Of a DNA stretch of 64,000 nucleotides, positions 25,638 to 34,602 are shown piece after piece. The DNA is from Paludibacterium sp. B53371 (lineage in GTDB: Bacteria; Pseudomonadota; Gammaproteobacteria; Burkholderiales; Chromobacteriaceae). The stretch is from assembly GCF_018802765.1 (NCBI RefSeq), contig NZ_CP069163.1:248001-312000 (forward strand), read 5' to 3'. Position 1 is the first letter of the stretch; each line of letters opens with the position of its first letter. The notes under the pieces are model-generated. The model saw only the letters and a program-made list of their open reading frames with translations, did no database searches and was not told the origin of the DNA. The translations under genes and the position numbers were made by a program.

Positions 25638-27859
25638 GGTTGGATATCGTTGGTCTGGGTGTAGCCCGGAATCGCCAGGCGCAGGGTTTGCAGCGGGTTG
25701 GTGCCCAGGGCGCCGAGGCCCTTGAGTTCAACCTGGAAGTAAAAACCGGTCTTGCGCTGGGTCAGGTTGGTGATGTACTGCTCGGCGACCAGCCGCAGCA
25801 GCCAGCAGCCGCTGTTGTACTCGATACCGGCCAGCTGCTGCATGATCTGCCGGTCCTGCAGCGAGTAGTCGGTTCGGGCCAGCGCGTACAGCGAGCGTGT
25901 CAGCGGCCACTGCACGCCGAGATCGACCTCGTGCAGATTCTCCGGCAGACCCTGCGCGTTCACCTGATTGTTGCTGTAGAAGCGGTAACGCAGGGACACC
26001 ACCTTGCCGGCGGCCGGCTGGTAGCGCAGCGATACATTGTACTGGACCGGTGCGTGCGTGGTGGCGCTGTACTGATACAGGCTGTCCAGGTTCCAGTTTT
26101 TCACCACTTCGCCACCCAGGCTGGCCAGGAAGTCCGAGGCCCCGGTGGTACGCTTGCCGAGCGTGCCGTCGGCGTTGAGCTGGGTCGAATCAAAGTAGAA
26201 GCGCTGACCAAAGGCTGCCCGGATGATTTCACGGCCGCTGTCGTTGTCGATCAATTGCGAAGTCAGCGCCGCCGTGACCTGATTGGCCGGCGCAATGCGG
26301 TCGTAACCGGAGTAGTCGTTCTCGGTAAAGATCTGCGCAAAGCCGAAGTCATTCAGCGAGGAGTCGAAGTTGGGGATCCGGCTCTGGTCGCGCGCAGGCA
26401 CATTCAGATAGAACAGCCGCGGCTCCAGCGTCTGGGTGCGTTCGCCGCCGAACATGTTGACCTGGCGGTCGAAATACAGGCCGCTGTCAATGCTGACAAT
26501 CGGCAAGGTGCGATCCACGCTGTAGGCGTTGGCACCCTTGAAGCTGTTGAGCTGGTAGTCAGTGGCATGGATGCCCAGCTTCGGCTTGAAGAAGCCCCAG
26601 GTGCGCTGGAAGGGCAGGGAAATGCTGGGATAGATCACCCAGCGCTGGCCTTCCTGCAGTGTCGGGTGAGAGAACTCGGTCAGTACCGAGGTCAGATTGC
26701 CGGTCAGCCCCCATGGCAGTTGCTGGTTGGCATTCAGGGTCAGCTCCGGCAGCTTGGCATACGGTGGTGTGACGGTGGTGCCGGTCGCCTGCAGGGTCTG
26801 ATAGCGCAGGGCGGTCACGCCGAAGTTGGTGCTGCCGCCTTCCCACGACTTGCCGTAGTTGATGTAGGCCTGACGCAGCAAGTTGACATTGTCTGCGACG
26901 GTATAGCGGTCGCCCATGTCGCTGAAGTAGTTGTCATCCGAGACGGTGGTGGCGTCATAGCCGGCGGTCAGTCCGGGCGCCAGGGTCTGTCGGTGTGCCC
27001 CGCTCCACAGGTAGCGGTAGCGGTGGGTGGCCGTGTCGCGCTGGTTCTGCTCGGTATACAGCCAGCCGCTGTACTCCGGCTGCAGGTAGCGGAATTCTCC
27101 CCCCAGGATGACGCCGTGCTTGGTATTCAGGTGCGTGGTCAGCGTGGCGTCGTAGTTCGGCGCCAGGTTGAAATAGTACGGAATCGCCAGGTCGACGCCA
27201 CGGCTGCCCCCCTGCAGGGTCGGATACAGCAGCCCGGACTTGCGCTTGCCGTCGAGCGAGAAATCGAGCCAGGGCGAGTAGAGGATGGGCACGCCCTGAA
27301 ACACCACATGGGCGTTGTAAGCTGTTCCGATGCCGCTGGTGTAGTCGAGATCCAGCTGAGAGGACTTCAGATACCAGCTGTCGTCTCCGACCGAGCAGGT
27401 GGTTGCCTCTGACTGCATGACGCGGTAATTGTCCTTGCCGCGGAAAATGACCTCGCGGCCATCGCCCCGCATCTGCTTGCCCGGGGTACCGGACTGGAAG
27501 ACCGGCTGCTGGCCTGTGCCGGTGCGAGAGTCCAGGTTGTAGTCGAGCAGGGTGCCATCCACCCGGTCCTGTTGCCTGGTCAGGGTAAAGTGGTCACCGG
27601 CCTTGACGTTGTTTTTGGCCTGGTAGTAGTCCAGCCAGTCGCTGTTGAGCTTCTGGTCATCGCGTGTGACCACCACATTGCCGCGAGCCTGCAGGACATT
27701 TTCCATTGCCCCTTCGATACGGTCGGCGGTGACATGGGCCTCTCCCGGCACGGTGCTGGAGGGCAGGACGTAGTCCAGAGGCTCGTCCGCGCTGGCCATC
27801 GGCGCAGAAAAGGCGGCAGCGAGTGCCAGGACAATTTGTGTTTTTTGAATTCTGGGCAT
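25634..27859 (-). CDS. lptD: LPS-assembly outer-membrane protein LptD
   Basis: LptD forms the outer-membrane barrel that, with the lipoprotein LptE, inserts lipopolysaccharide into the outer leaflet. The 741-residue product has a signal peptide (MPRIQKTQIVLALAAAFSAPMASA). An N-terminal periplasmic OstA/LptA-like domain follows (about 40-180, with VTADRIEGAMENVLQARGNVVV), then a long beta-barrel domain of alternating polar/aromatic strands ending in [10 protein letters not shown]. Cys residues in TTCSVGDDSWY and NSGCWLLRLVAEQ probably form the inter-domain disulfide. The start is uncertain: ATGs at 27871 and 27934 are in frame, but 27859 gives the cleanest signal. Confidence 0.94.
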   Translation of the reverse strand: MPRIQKTQIVLALAAAFSAPMASADEPLDYVLPSSTVPGEAHVTADRIEGAMENVLQARGNVVVTRDDQKLNSDWLDYYQAKNNVKAGDHFTLTRQQDRVDGTLLDYNLDSRTGTGQQPVFQSGTPGKQMRGDGREVIFRGKDNYRVMQSEATTCSVGDDSWYLKSSQLDLDYTSGIGTAYNAHVVFQGVPILYSPWLDFSLDGKRKSGLLYPTLQGGSRGVDLAIPYYFNLAPNYDATLTTHLNTKHGVILGGEFRYLQPEYSGWLYTEQNQRDTATHRYRYLWSGAHRQTLAPGLTAGYDATTVSDDNYFSDMGDRYTVADNVNLLRQAYINYGKSWEGGSTNFGVTALRYQTLQATGTTVTPPYAKLPELTLNANQQLPWGLTGNLTSVLTEFSHPTLQEGQRWVIYPSISLPFQRTWGFFKPKLGIHATDYQLNSFKGANAYSVDRTLPIVSIDSGLYFDRQVNMFGGERTQTLEPRLFYLNVPARDQSRIPNFDSSLNDFGFAQIFTENDYSGYDRIAPANQVTAALTSQLIDNDSGREIIRAAFGQRFYFDSTQLNADGTLGKRTTGASDFLASLGGEVVKNWNLDSLYQYSATTHAPVQYNVSLRYQPAAGKVVSLRYRFYSNNQVNAQGLPENLHEVDLGVQWPLTRSLYALARTDYSLQDRQIMQQLAGIEYNSGCWLLRLVAEQYITNLTQRKTGFYFQVELKGLGALGTNPLQTLRLAIPGYTQTNDIQP

Positions 27860-27932
27860 GCACAAAACCATATCGTGGGTGCAGTCGGCGGTATAAAATC
27901 TCACAATTCTACCAGTACCGCAATGAACAGAC

Positions 27933-28937
27933 ATGCAGCGATTAGAACAATTAAAGCAGTGGCTTTCTGCTAGACACCCGGGAATCGACCTGAAAGTGGA
28001 GTTCGCCGCGGCCGATGCCGACTTCCGGCGCTACTTCCGCGCGACCTTTCCCGATGGCTCGACGCGCATTCTGATGGATGCGCCGCCGGAAAAAATGGAC
28101 ACCGCGCCCTATGTCCATGCCCGGGAGGTGCTGTCCATGCTTAACGTGCCGGTCATTCATGCCCACGACCCGTTGCAGGGCTTCATGGAGCTGCAGGATC
28201 TGGGGCGTGTGACCTATATGGCGGCCCTGCAGCAGCCACAGACGCCGGAAACCATTCATCTGCTGCTGATGGAAGCCGTGGACAGCCTGATCGAGATGCA
28301 AAAGGGCAGTCGTCCCGGCGTGTTGCCGGAATATGACCGCGCCCTGTTGCAGCGCGAGGTGGATCTGTTTCCGGAGTGGTTTGCCGGCAAAGAGTTGCAA
28401 AAACCCTTCAGCTACGCGCAGCGCAAGCTGTGGGAGCAGGCCGTGCCGCGCATTCTGGATCAGGCGCTGGCCCAGCCGAAGGTATTCGTGCACCGCGATT
28501 TCATCGTGCGCAACCTGATGCTGAGCGAAGGGCGCCCCGGCGTACTCGACTTTCAGGATGCAGTCTATGGCCCGATTACCTATGACCTGGTTTCCCTGCT
28601 GCGCGATGCCTTCATCGAATTTGATGAAGAGCTGGTGCTCGACATTGCCGTGCGCTACTGGGAGCGGGCCCGCAAGGCCGGATTGCCGGTGGCCGCCAAT
28701 ATCGACGACTTCTACCGCGACTTCGAATGGATGGGCGTACAGCGCCACCTGAAGGTGGCTGGCATCTTCTGCCGGCTGTGGCATCGCGACGGCAAGGAAC
28801 GCTATCTGCCCGAGGTACCGCGCTTCCTGCGCTATCTCAAAAAAACCACACGTCGCTACAGCGAGCTCGCCCCTCTGTACCAGCTGATCTGTCAGCTGGA
28901 CGGCGATGAGGATGTGCAGACGGGATACACCTTCTGA
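27933..28937 (+). CDS. amgK: N-acetylmuramate/N-acetylglucosamine kinase AmgK
   Basis: AmgK phosphorylates the anomeric carbon of MurNAc (and GlcNAc) recovered from peptidoglycan turnover. The 334-residue protein has the aminoglycoside-phosphotransferase kinase fold. Catalytic motif VHRDFIVRNLML (His-x-Asp-x4-Asn, about 187-198) and metal-binding LDFQDAVYGP follow a glycine-poor N-lobe. The specific call rests on the one-base overlap with a MurU-type uridylyltransferase gene, the standard amgK-murU pair that bypasses de novo UDP-MurNAc synthesis and confers fosfomycin tolerance in Pseudomonas. It is divergent from lptD. Confidence 0.9.
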   Translation: MQRLEQLKQWLSARHPGIDLKVEFAAADADFRRYFRATFPDGSTRILMDAPPEKMDTAPYVHAREVLSMLNVPVIHAHDPLQGFMELQDLGRVTYMAALQQPQTPETIHLLLMEAVDSLIEMQKGSRPGVLPEYDRALLQREVDLFPEWFAGKELQKPFSYAQRKLWEQAVPRILDQALAQPKVFVHRDFIVRNLMLSEGRPGVLDFQDAVYGPITYDLVSLLRDAFIEFDEELVLDIAVRYWERARKAGLPVAANIDDFYRDFEWMGVQRHLKVAGIFCRLWHRDGKERYLPEVPRFLRYLKKTTRRYSELAPLYQLICQLDGDEDVQTGYTF

Positions 28938-29647
28938 TGCGCGCGATGATCATGGCGGCCGGGCGCGGCGAGCGCATGCGGCCGCTGACCGACCATACTC
29001 CCAAGCCGCTGCTGCAGGCCGGTGCCGAAACCCTGATTGGCTGGCATCTGCGCCGGCTGGCCGCCTGTGGTATCCGCGAAGTGGTGATCAACCACGCCTG
29101 GCTGGGTGAGCAACTGGAGGCCGCGCTGGCCGACGGGCAGCGCTACGGCGTGCAGATTCGCTGGTCGGCCGAGGGGGAGGCCCTCGAAACGGCAGGCGGG
29201 GTCGCCAAGGCCTTGCCGCTGCTGGGGGATGAACCGTTTCTGCTGATCAGCGCCGATATCCTCAGTGATCTGGATTTCGCCCTGCTGGCGCAGCGTACTG
29301 CGCAGCTCGATGGTCATCAGCATCTGGCCCACCTGATGCTGATCGATAATCCGCCACATCGCCCGGGCGGAGATTTCACCCTGCATCCCGACGGCAAGGT
29401 GACACGCGAGCCGCAGGGAGGACTGCCGCGCCTGACTTATTCCGGCTTTGGCGCTTTCCATCCACGCCTGTTTGCCGAGTTGGCCAGGCGTTCGCCGGTC
29501 AAGCTGCCCTTGCTGGCGGTGCTGCTGGAGGGCATGCTGGCCGGCCAGGTCACTGGCGAGCGTTTCACCGGGCAATGGCTGGATGTCGGTACGCCGGAGC
29601 GTTTGCAACAGGCTGAGCGCATCGCCGGCGGCTGGTCGTTGCCATGA
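28937..29647 (+). CDS. murU: N-acetylmuramate alpha-1-phosphate uridylyltransferase MurU
   Basis: MurU turns MurNAc-1-phosphate and UTP into UDP-MurNAc, completing the recycling bypass begun by AmgK. The 236 residues form a sugar-nucleotidyltransferase fold. The signature [21 protein letters not shown] is at about 6-26, with catalytic Arg and Lys residues. [30 protein letters not shown] (substrate and metal binding) follows, and [16 protein letters not shown] is near the end. The start overlaps amgK by one base and the stop overlaps ruvC by four, so the four genes amgK-murU-ruvC-ruvA probably form one transcript. Confidence 0.92.
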   Translation: MRAMIMAAGRGERMRPLTDHTPKPLLQAGAETLIGWHLRRLAACGIREVVINHAWLGEQLEAALADGQRYGVQIRWSAEGEALETAGGVAKALPLLGDEPFLLISADILSDLDFALLAQRTAQLDGHQHLAHLMLIDNPPHRPGGDFTLHPDGKVTREPQGGLPRLTYSGFGAFHPRLFAELARRSPVKLPLLAVLLEGMLAGQVTGERFTGQWLDVGTPERLQQAERIAGGWSLP

Positions 29648-30174
29648 GTCGCCGCATTCTTGGCGTTGACCCCGGCTCACGCATCACTGGCTTCGGGGTC
29701 ATCGATGTGGTCGGGCAGCAGCGTCACTATGTGGCCTCCGGCTGCATCCGAACCCCCGAGGGTGCCCCACTGGCCGAGCGCATCCGGGTGATTGCCGAGC
29801 ATCTGTTCGAGGTGATCGAGACCTACCAGCCGCATGAGGCCGCCGTGGAGCAGGTGTTTGTCAACGTCAACCCGGCGGCCACGCTGATGCTGGGGCAGGC
29901 GCGCGGAGCGGTGGTGACGGCGCTGGTGTTGCGCCAGTTGCCGGTGGCCGAATACACCGCCTTGCAAGTCAAGCAGTCTGTGGTGGGCCATGGCAAGGCG
30001 CAGAAAGAACAAGTACAGGCCATGGTGGTGCGTCTGCTGTCGCTGTCCGGGACGCCGCAGGCCGATGCCGCCGATGCACTGGCGGTGGCGCTGGCTCACG
30101 CCAATCATCGCCACGATGCCCTGGCCGGCCTGATGCCCAAAGGGGTACGTATCAAGGGTGGTCGCCTGGTGTGA
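29644..30174 (+). CDS. ruvC: Holliday junction resolvase RuvC
   Basis: RuvC cuts Holliday junctions brought by RuvAB. The 176-residue length is typical. The four catalytic acidic residues are recognisable in [17 protein letters not shown] (Asp8), [20 protein letters not shown] (Glu), and [16 protein letters not shown] (two Asp). The start overlaps murU by four bases (ATGA). It sits 37 bases before ruvA, while ruvB is separated from them by ribB on the other strand. Confidence 0.97.
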   Translation: MSRRILGVDPGSRITGFGVIDVVGQQRHYVASGCIRTPEGAPLAERIRVIAEHLFEVIETYQPHEAAVEQVFVNVNPAATLMLGQARGAVVTALVLRQLPVAEYTALQVKQSVVGHGKAQKEQVQAMVVRLLSLSGTPQADAADALAVALAHANHRHDALAGLMPKGVRIKGGRLV

Positions 30175-30211
30175 GGCGATGACTGACCTTTATTGAATGG
30201 ATTGAACCAAG

Positions 30212-30805
30212 ATGATCGGACGCCTGAACGGGGTATTGCTGGAAAAACTCCCCCCGCAGTTGTTGATTGATGTGCAGGGCGTCGGCTACGAGGTCGATGT
30301 GCCGATGACCACCTACTACCAGCTGCCGGCGCTGGGCGAAAAAGTGGTGTTGTACATTCATCAGGTGGTGCGCGAAGACGCCCATCTGTTGTTCGGTTTT
30401 GCCAGCCGTGCCGAGCGCGAGACCTTCCGTCAGCTGATCAAGGTGACCGGCATCGGCGCACGGATCGCCCTGGCGATTCTGTCGGGCATGAGTGCCGATG
30501 AGCTGGCGCAGGCGATTGCCAGCGAAGATCTGAAGCGTTTGTCGGCCGTGCCGGGTATCGGCAAGAAAACCGCCGAGCGCCTGGTGCTCGAATTGCGTGG
30601 CAAGCTGGTGACCGGTGCGGCGCTGGCGGTACCGGGCGGCTTGCCGTTTACCGTCACGCCGGACGAGAAGAGCGATATTCTCAATGCGCTGCTGGCGCTG
30701 GGCTACAGCGAGAAAGAGGCGCAACTGGCCATGAAGACCCTGCCGGCCGGGGTCGATGTCAGCGAAGGCATCCGCCTCGCCCTCAAAGGGCTGGCCCGGG
30801 GCTAA
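30212..30805 (+). CDS. ruvA: Holliday junction branch-migration protein RuvA
   Basis: RuvA binds four-way junctions and loads the RuvB motor. The 197 residues show the N-terminal OB domain ([21 protein letters not shown]), two helix-hairpin-helix motifs ([19 protein letters not shown] and [19 protein letters not shown]), a flexible linker, and the C-terminal RuvB-binding domain (about 148-197, [20 protein letters not shown]). It is followed by a bidirectional hairpin. Confidence 0.97.
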   Translation: MIGRLNGVLLEKLPPQLLIDVQGVGYEVDVPMTTYYQLPALGEKVVLYIHQVVREDAHLLFGFASRAERETFRQLIKVTGIGARIALAILSGMSADELAQAIASEDLKRLSAVPGIGKKTAERLVLELRGKLVTGAALAVPGGLPFTVTPDEKSDILNALLALGYSEKEAQLAMKTLPAGVDVSEGIRLALKGLARG

Positions 30806-30816
30806 CCAAAGAAAAA

Positions 30817-30838
30817 GGGGGCGATCATCGCCCCCTTT
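30817..30838. terminator. Bidirectional terminator between ruvA and ribB
   Basis: An 8-bp stem GGGGGCGA (30817-30824) with TCGCCCCC (30828-30835). The T-run is short on the plus strand (TTT) but longer on the minus strand, so it is a better terminator for ribB than for ruvA. Confidence 0.75.
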
Positions 30839-30844
30839 GCTGTT

Positions 30845-31477
30845 TTACGCTCCGCGTTCCCGACGATAGTCAGCCAGTGCCGCGATACTCAGTCGTGGTA
30901 TCCGCCGGCTCTGCAGATAGCTGTCCAGTGCCGCGCCACGCATCATGCTGCCGTCCGGGTTCATCAATTCGCACAATACGGCAGCCGGTTGCAAGCCGGC
31001 CAGTCTGGCCAGATCGACCGAACCCTCGGTATGGCCGCGTCGAGTCAGCACGCCGCCGTCGCGGGCGATCAGCGGAAACACATGGCCGGGACGGGCCAGA
31101 TCGTCCGGTCCGGCGTTCGGTGCCATGGCCGCGCGAATGGTGGTGACGCGGTCGGCGGCCGATACCCCGGTGGTGACACCCTGGCGTGCCTCGATGGACA
31201 CCGTGAAGGCGGTGCCATAGCGACTCTGATTGTCGGCCACCATGGGGAGCAGACCCAGACGGTCGGCATGATGCTGCGTCAGACACAGGCAGACGATGCC
31301 GCTGCCATCGCGGATCAGCTGTGCCATCACGGCGGTGTCGATCAGTTCGGCGGCAACGATCAGATCCGCTTCGTTTTCTCGGTCATCATCGTCCGTCAGT
31401 GCCATCGGCAGGCCCCGGCGCAGTGCATCAAGCGCGGTTTCCACGGCCAGGGTGCGGGAGTCTTGTATCAGGTTCAT
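30845..31477 (-). CDS. ribB: 3,4-dihydroxy-2-butanone 4-phosphate synthase (monofunctional)
   Basis: RibB converts ribulose 5-phosphate to the four-carbon unit of riboflavin. The 210-residue size shows a stand-alone DHBP synthase without the GTP cyclohydrolase II domain fused in many bacteria. Motifs: [16 protein letters not shown] (metal-binding acidic loop), [43 protein letters not shown] (catalytic His) and [13 protein letters not shown]. The ATG at 31477 follows GAGGA by eight bases. Longer starts run into the FMN riboswitch upstream and were rejected. Confidence 0.95.
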   Translation of the reverse strand: MNLIQDSRTLAVETALDALRRGLPMALTDDDDRENEADLIVAAELIDTAVMAQLIRDGSGIVCLCLTQHHADRLGLLPMVADNQSRYGTAFTVSIEARQGVTTGVSAADRVTTIRAAMAPNAGPDDLARPGHVFPLIARDGGVLTRRGHTEGSVDLARLAGLQPAAVLCELMNPDGSMMRGAALDSYLQSRRIPRLSIAALADYRRERGA

Positions 31478-31531
31478 TGCATCGGTCCTCGAAATAAAAA
31501 TAGAGAAACACGCATGCAGGGCAAACGAACA

Positions 31532-31555
31532 CACCCGCCAGAGATCTGGCGGGTG
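31532..31555 (-). terminator. Expression-platform hairpin of the ribB riboswitch
   Basis: A 10-bp perfect stem (31532-31541 with 31546-31555, loop of four bases) lies between the FMN aptamer and the ribB start. On the minus strand it is followed by TGTTCGTTTG, only moderately U-rich. It may act as a terminator or as part of an anti-terminator switch. Confidence 0.6.
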
Positions 31556-31556
31556 C

Positions 31557-31706
31557 ATGTCTTCTCTCATCCGGACTGTGACCGTCGGCTCCGGCCTTGA
31601 ACCGGATCTGCTGACCCTGGCGGCCGGGGATGGCCGTCAGGCGCTCGCGGGCTTGCTGGTATGATCAGCTTACCGCCGGTGGGGAATTTCACCCCGCCCT
31701 GAAGAC
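31557..31706 (-). promoter_or_regulatory. FMN riboswitch (RFN element) of ribB
   Basis: Read on the minus strand, the leader contains the conserved RFN cores: GGCGGGGTGAAATTCCCC, then ACCGGCGGTAAG, CCGGTTCAAGGCCGGAGCCG, GACGGTCACAGTCCGGATG, and the closing GAGAGAAGACA. The outer P1 stem pairs GTCTTC (31701-31706) with GAAGAC (31559-31564). Binding of FMN should lower ribB expression. It lies between ribB and the divergent ruvB gene. Confidence 0.95.
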
Positions 31707-31786
31707 GTTGTCTTGACCCGAAGGTCGGCAATGATCATAGCAGGATGATAAGATTGCAGTCTAACGTCTACTTTTAATGGCTCGTC

Positions 31787-32818
31787 ATGCTGGAAACCGA
31801 CAATCTCATGGGCGATGCGCCGCGCCGCATCGTCACGCAGCAACCGCTGTCGGCGCAGGAAGAGGCGCTGGAGCGAGCATTGCGCCCCAAGGTGCTCGAC
31901 GAGTATGTCGGCCAGGTCAAGGCACGCGAGCAACTGGAAATTTTCATTCAGGCGGCGCGCAAACGCGGCGAGGCCCTCGACCACGTGTTGCTCTTCGGTC
32001 CGCCCGGCCTGGGCAAGACCACACTGGCGCATATCATCGCGCGTGAAATGGGCGTCAATTTGCGCCAGACGTCCGGACCGGTGCTGGAGCGTGCCGGCGA
32101 TCTGGCCGCCTTGCTGACCAATCTGGAACCACATGATGTGCTGTTCATCGATGAAATCCATCGTCTCAGCCCGGTGGTGGAGGAAATCCTCTATCCGGCG
32201 CTGGAGGATTATCAGATCGACATCATGATCGGCGAGGGGCCGGCAGCGCGTTCGGTGAAGATCGATTTGCCGCCGTTTACCCTGGTCGGCGCGACGACGC
32301 GCGCCGGCATGCTGACCAACCCGCTGCGGGACCGTTTCGGCATTGTCTCGCGGCTGGAGTTTTATTCTGCCGAGGAGCTGACACGCATCGTGCAGCGCTC
32401 GGCCGGTCTGCTGGAGGTCACGCTGGGGGCGGATGGCGCTTTCGAAGTGGCGCGCCGCAGCCGGGGGACGCCGCGCATTGCCAACCGTCTGCTGCGGCGG
32501 GTGCGCGACTACGCCGAAGTTCGTGCCGACGGCGTGGTCAGCGCGGAAGTGGCCGATGCGGCGCTGTCGATGCTGGATGTGGATGTGGCCGGGCTGGATG
32601 TGATGGACCGCAAGTTGTTGTCGGCGGTCATCGAGAAATTCGGTGGCGGGCCGGTCGGGCTGGATAATGTTGCGGCGGCGATCGGCGAGAGTACCGACAC
32701 CATCGAGGACGTGATCGAGCCCTATCTGATCCAGCAGGGCTATCTGCAGCGTACGCCGCGTGGCCGCATGGCGACCGCCCAGGCCTTCACGCATTTCGGG
32801 CTGCCGCAAAAGGACTGA
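31787..32818 (+). CDS. ruvB: Holliday junction ATP-dependent helicase RuvB
   Basis: RuvB is the AAA+ ring motor of branch migration. The 343 residues show [11 protein letters not shown] at the N-terminus, Walker [13 protein letters not shown], Walker [12 protein letters not shown], sensor 1 [11 protein letters not shown] and the arginine-finger region RDRFGI. The C-terminal winged-helix DNA-binding domain contains [16 protein letters not shown] and ends with RTPRGRMAT. It is transcribed away from ribB. Its partners ruvC and ruvA lie 1.6 kb upstream on the same strand, with ribB inserted in the opposite direction between them. Confidence 0.97.
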   Translation: MLETDNLMGDAPRRIVTQQPLSAQEEALERALRPKVLDEYVGQVKAREQLEIFIQAARKRGEALDHVLLFGPPGLGKTTLAHIIAREMGVNLRQTSGPVLERAGDLAALLTNLEPHDVLFIDEIHRLSPVVEEILYPALEDYQIDIMIGEGPAARSVKIDLPPFTLVGATTRAGMLTNPLRDRFGIVSRLEFYSAEELTRIVQRSAGLLEVTLGADGAFEVARRSRGTPRIANRLLRRVRDYAEVRADGVVSAEVADAALSMLDVDVAGLDVMDRKLLSAVIEKFGGGPVGLDNVAAAIGESTDTIEDVIEPYLIQQGYLQRTPRGRMATAQAFTHFGLPQKD

Positions 32819-32950
32819 ACCCAGGTTCCCCGGACAAGTCACTCCCCCGGAGGCCAAGCCGGGGGCATGCTTTGGAACGATGCCCACGCCGCTGGCGTGA
32901 GCGTCTAGAATGATCGAAAACGATCTGATAATTCAACGATGAGGTGAGGC

Positions 32951-33361
32951 ATGTTTTTAGTCATGTTGGTGGTGGCGCTGGTGGTGTCGCTGTTGACGGC
33001 CACGCTGACCGCTCGCTTTTTTGACAAGGCGGTGGACAGTATTCTGGCGCGGATTGTCGGCGTCGAGCTGGCCGATGCCTGGCACAAGTACATCCAGTTC
33101 GCCATCGTGGTGGTCGGGGTATCCGGCGGGGTACAGCTGTGGGAGCTGCAGAAGTACATCGCCAACAAGGGGGATAGTGGCGCGCCGCCGCCGCTCACCT
33201 TCATGAGCTGGGTGCTGGAGGTGTATCGCACGGTCATTGAGACCTTGCAGTCGATTGTCTGGCTGCTGTTGCTGTTTTTCCTCTGCGGCATGATTGCCAT
33301 CGTGATTCTGCGCAGTATCGAGCAAAAGCGACAAAAACCAGACCAGGACCCGCAGGCCTGA
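32951..33361 (+). CDS. Small inner-membrane protein of unknown function
   Basis: A 136-residue protein with three hydrophobic segments: about 1-20 (LVMLVVALVVSLLTATLTA), a shorter one near 50-65 (IQFAIVVVGVSGGVQL), and about 95-120 (IVWLLLLFFLCGMIAIVIL). It ends in a charged C-terminal tail. I do not recognise a named family. A ribosome site (GAGGTGAGG, 32941-32949) lies just before the ATG, and codon use matches neighbours, so the gene is probably real. It stands alone between ruvB and a bidirectional terminator. Confidence 0.75.
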   Translation: MFLVMLVVALVVSLLTATLTARFFDKAVDSILARIVGVELADAWHKYIQFAIVVVGVSGGVQLWELQKYIANKGDSGAPPPLTFMSWVLEVYRTVIETLQSIVWLLLLFFLCGMIAIVILRSIEQKRQKPDQDPQA

Positions 33362-33374
33362 TCTGCGAGGAAGC

Positions 33375-33408
33375 AAAAATGCCGCGATATCGCGGCATTT
33401 TTTTTGCA
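33375..33408. terminator. Bidirectional terminator, perfect palindrome
   Basis: Bases 33375-33402 form a perfect palindrome centred in GATATC, with A-run and T-run arms. It separates the converging membrane-protein gene (+) and proB (-). Confidence 0.88.
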
Positions 33409-33420
33409 CAACGGCCGAGG

Positions 33421-34539
33421 TCAGGACAGGACCATATTGTCTCGGTGGATCAGTTCCGGCTCGCCGATGTAACCGAGCACGCCCTCAATGTCGCGGGTGG
33501 CGACCTTGATGATCTGCCGGGCTTCGTCCGAGCTGTAGTTGACCAGACCGCGAGCCAGTTCGCGGCCGTCCGGCGCGATGCAGGCCACGGCTTCACCCCG
33601 CAGGAAGTCGCCCTCGACCGCCTCCACCCCGATGGGCAGCAGGCTGGTGCCGTTTTCGCCGATGGCCCTGGCCGCTCCCGCATCCAGCATGATGCGGCCG
33701 GAGAGTTTCAGGTGGTCGGCCAGCCATTGCTTGCGTGCCGCCATGCGACTGGTGACGGCCTGCAACTGGGTGCCGATGCGCTCGCCGTCGGCCAGGCGCG
33801 ACAGCACATGGTGCTCGCGACCGCAGGCGATGACGGTGTGGGCGCCGCTGTGGGCCGCGCGCTTGGCTGCCAGAATCTTGGTCAGCATGCCGCCGGTACC
33901 GACCTTGCTGCCTGCACCGCCTGCCATCTCTTCCAGCACCGGGTCCCCCGCCGTGGCATCTTCAACCAGCCGCGCCTGGGGATCCTTGCGCGGGTCCGCA
34001 GTGAACAGGCCGATCTGGTCGGTGAGGATCACCAGGGCATCGGCTTCGATCAGGTTGGTGACCAGTGCGCCCAGTGTATCGTTGTCCCCCAGCCGGATTT
34101 CATCCGTTACCACGGTGTCGTTTTCATTGATGATCGGCACCACGTTCAGGTTGAGCAGTGTCGTCAGGGTCGAGCGGGCGTTGAGGTAGCGGGTGCGGTC
34201 GGCCAGATCCTCGTGGGTGAGCAGGATTTGTGCGGTACCGAGACCGAAGGCGCGAAAGGCCGTTTCGTAAGCCTGACACAGACCCATTTGCCCGACGGCG
34301 GCCGCGGCCTGCAACTGGTCGACGCTTTTGGGGCGGGTCGCCCAGCCCAGTCGCTGGCAGCCTTCGGCAATGGCGCCGCTGGAAACCAGCACCACCTGCT
34401 TGCCGCGGCGTTTGAGTTCAGAAATTTCTTCAGCCCAGCGACCCAGCGCCGCCAGGTCGAGCCCCTTGCCGTCGTTGGTGACCAGACTGGAGCCGACCTT
34501 GACGACAATGCGGCTGGCTGCGTGGATGACCGAATGCAT
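33421..34539 (-). CDS. proB: Glutamate 5-kinase
   Basis: ProB makes gamma-glutamyl phosphate, the first step of proline synthesis, and is normally feedback-inhibited by proline. The 372 residues comprise an amino-acid kinase domain (about 1-255; [13 protein letters not shown] at the N-terminus, [39 protein letters not shown]) and a C-terminal PUA domain (about 275-370). I chose the ATG at 34539 ([13 protein letters not shown]), which gives the usual length. It lies without proA or obgE beside it. Confidence 0.95.
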   Translation of the reverse strand: MHSVIHAASRIVVKVGSSLVTNDGKGLDLAALGRWAEEISELKRRGKQVVLVSSGAIAEGCQRLGWATRPKSVDQLQAAAAVGQMGLCQAYETAFRAFGLGTAQILLTHEDLADRTRYLNARSTLTTLLNLNVVPIINENDTVVTDEIRLGDNDTLGALVTNLIEADALVILTDQIGLFTADPRKDPQARLVEDATAGDPVLEEMAGGAGSKVGTGGMLTKILAAKRAAHSGAHTVIACGREHHVLSRLADGERIGTQLQAVTSRMAARKQWLADHLKLSGRIMLDAGAARAIGENGTSLLPIGVEAVEGDFLRGEAVACIAPDGRELARGLVNYSSDEARQIIKVATRDIEGVLGYIGEPELIHRDNMVLS

Positions 34540-34602
34540 GGTGAAAGATGTCCGAATGAAAGAGGTCAATTATAGGCGGAGCCGCGTCGGCGGCGAAGCC
34601 TC

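Noticed and set aside
24339-27412. Plus-strand open frames opposite surA and lptD
   Set aside because: They are low-complexity His/Gln/Val/Leu-rich translations with no recognisable domains, overlapping firm genes.
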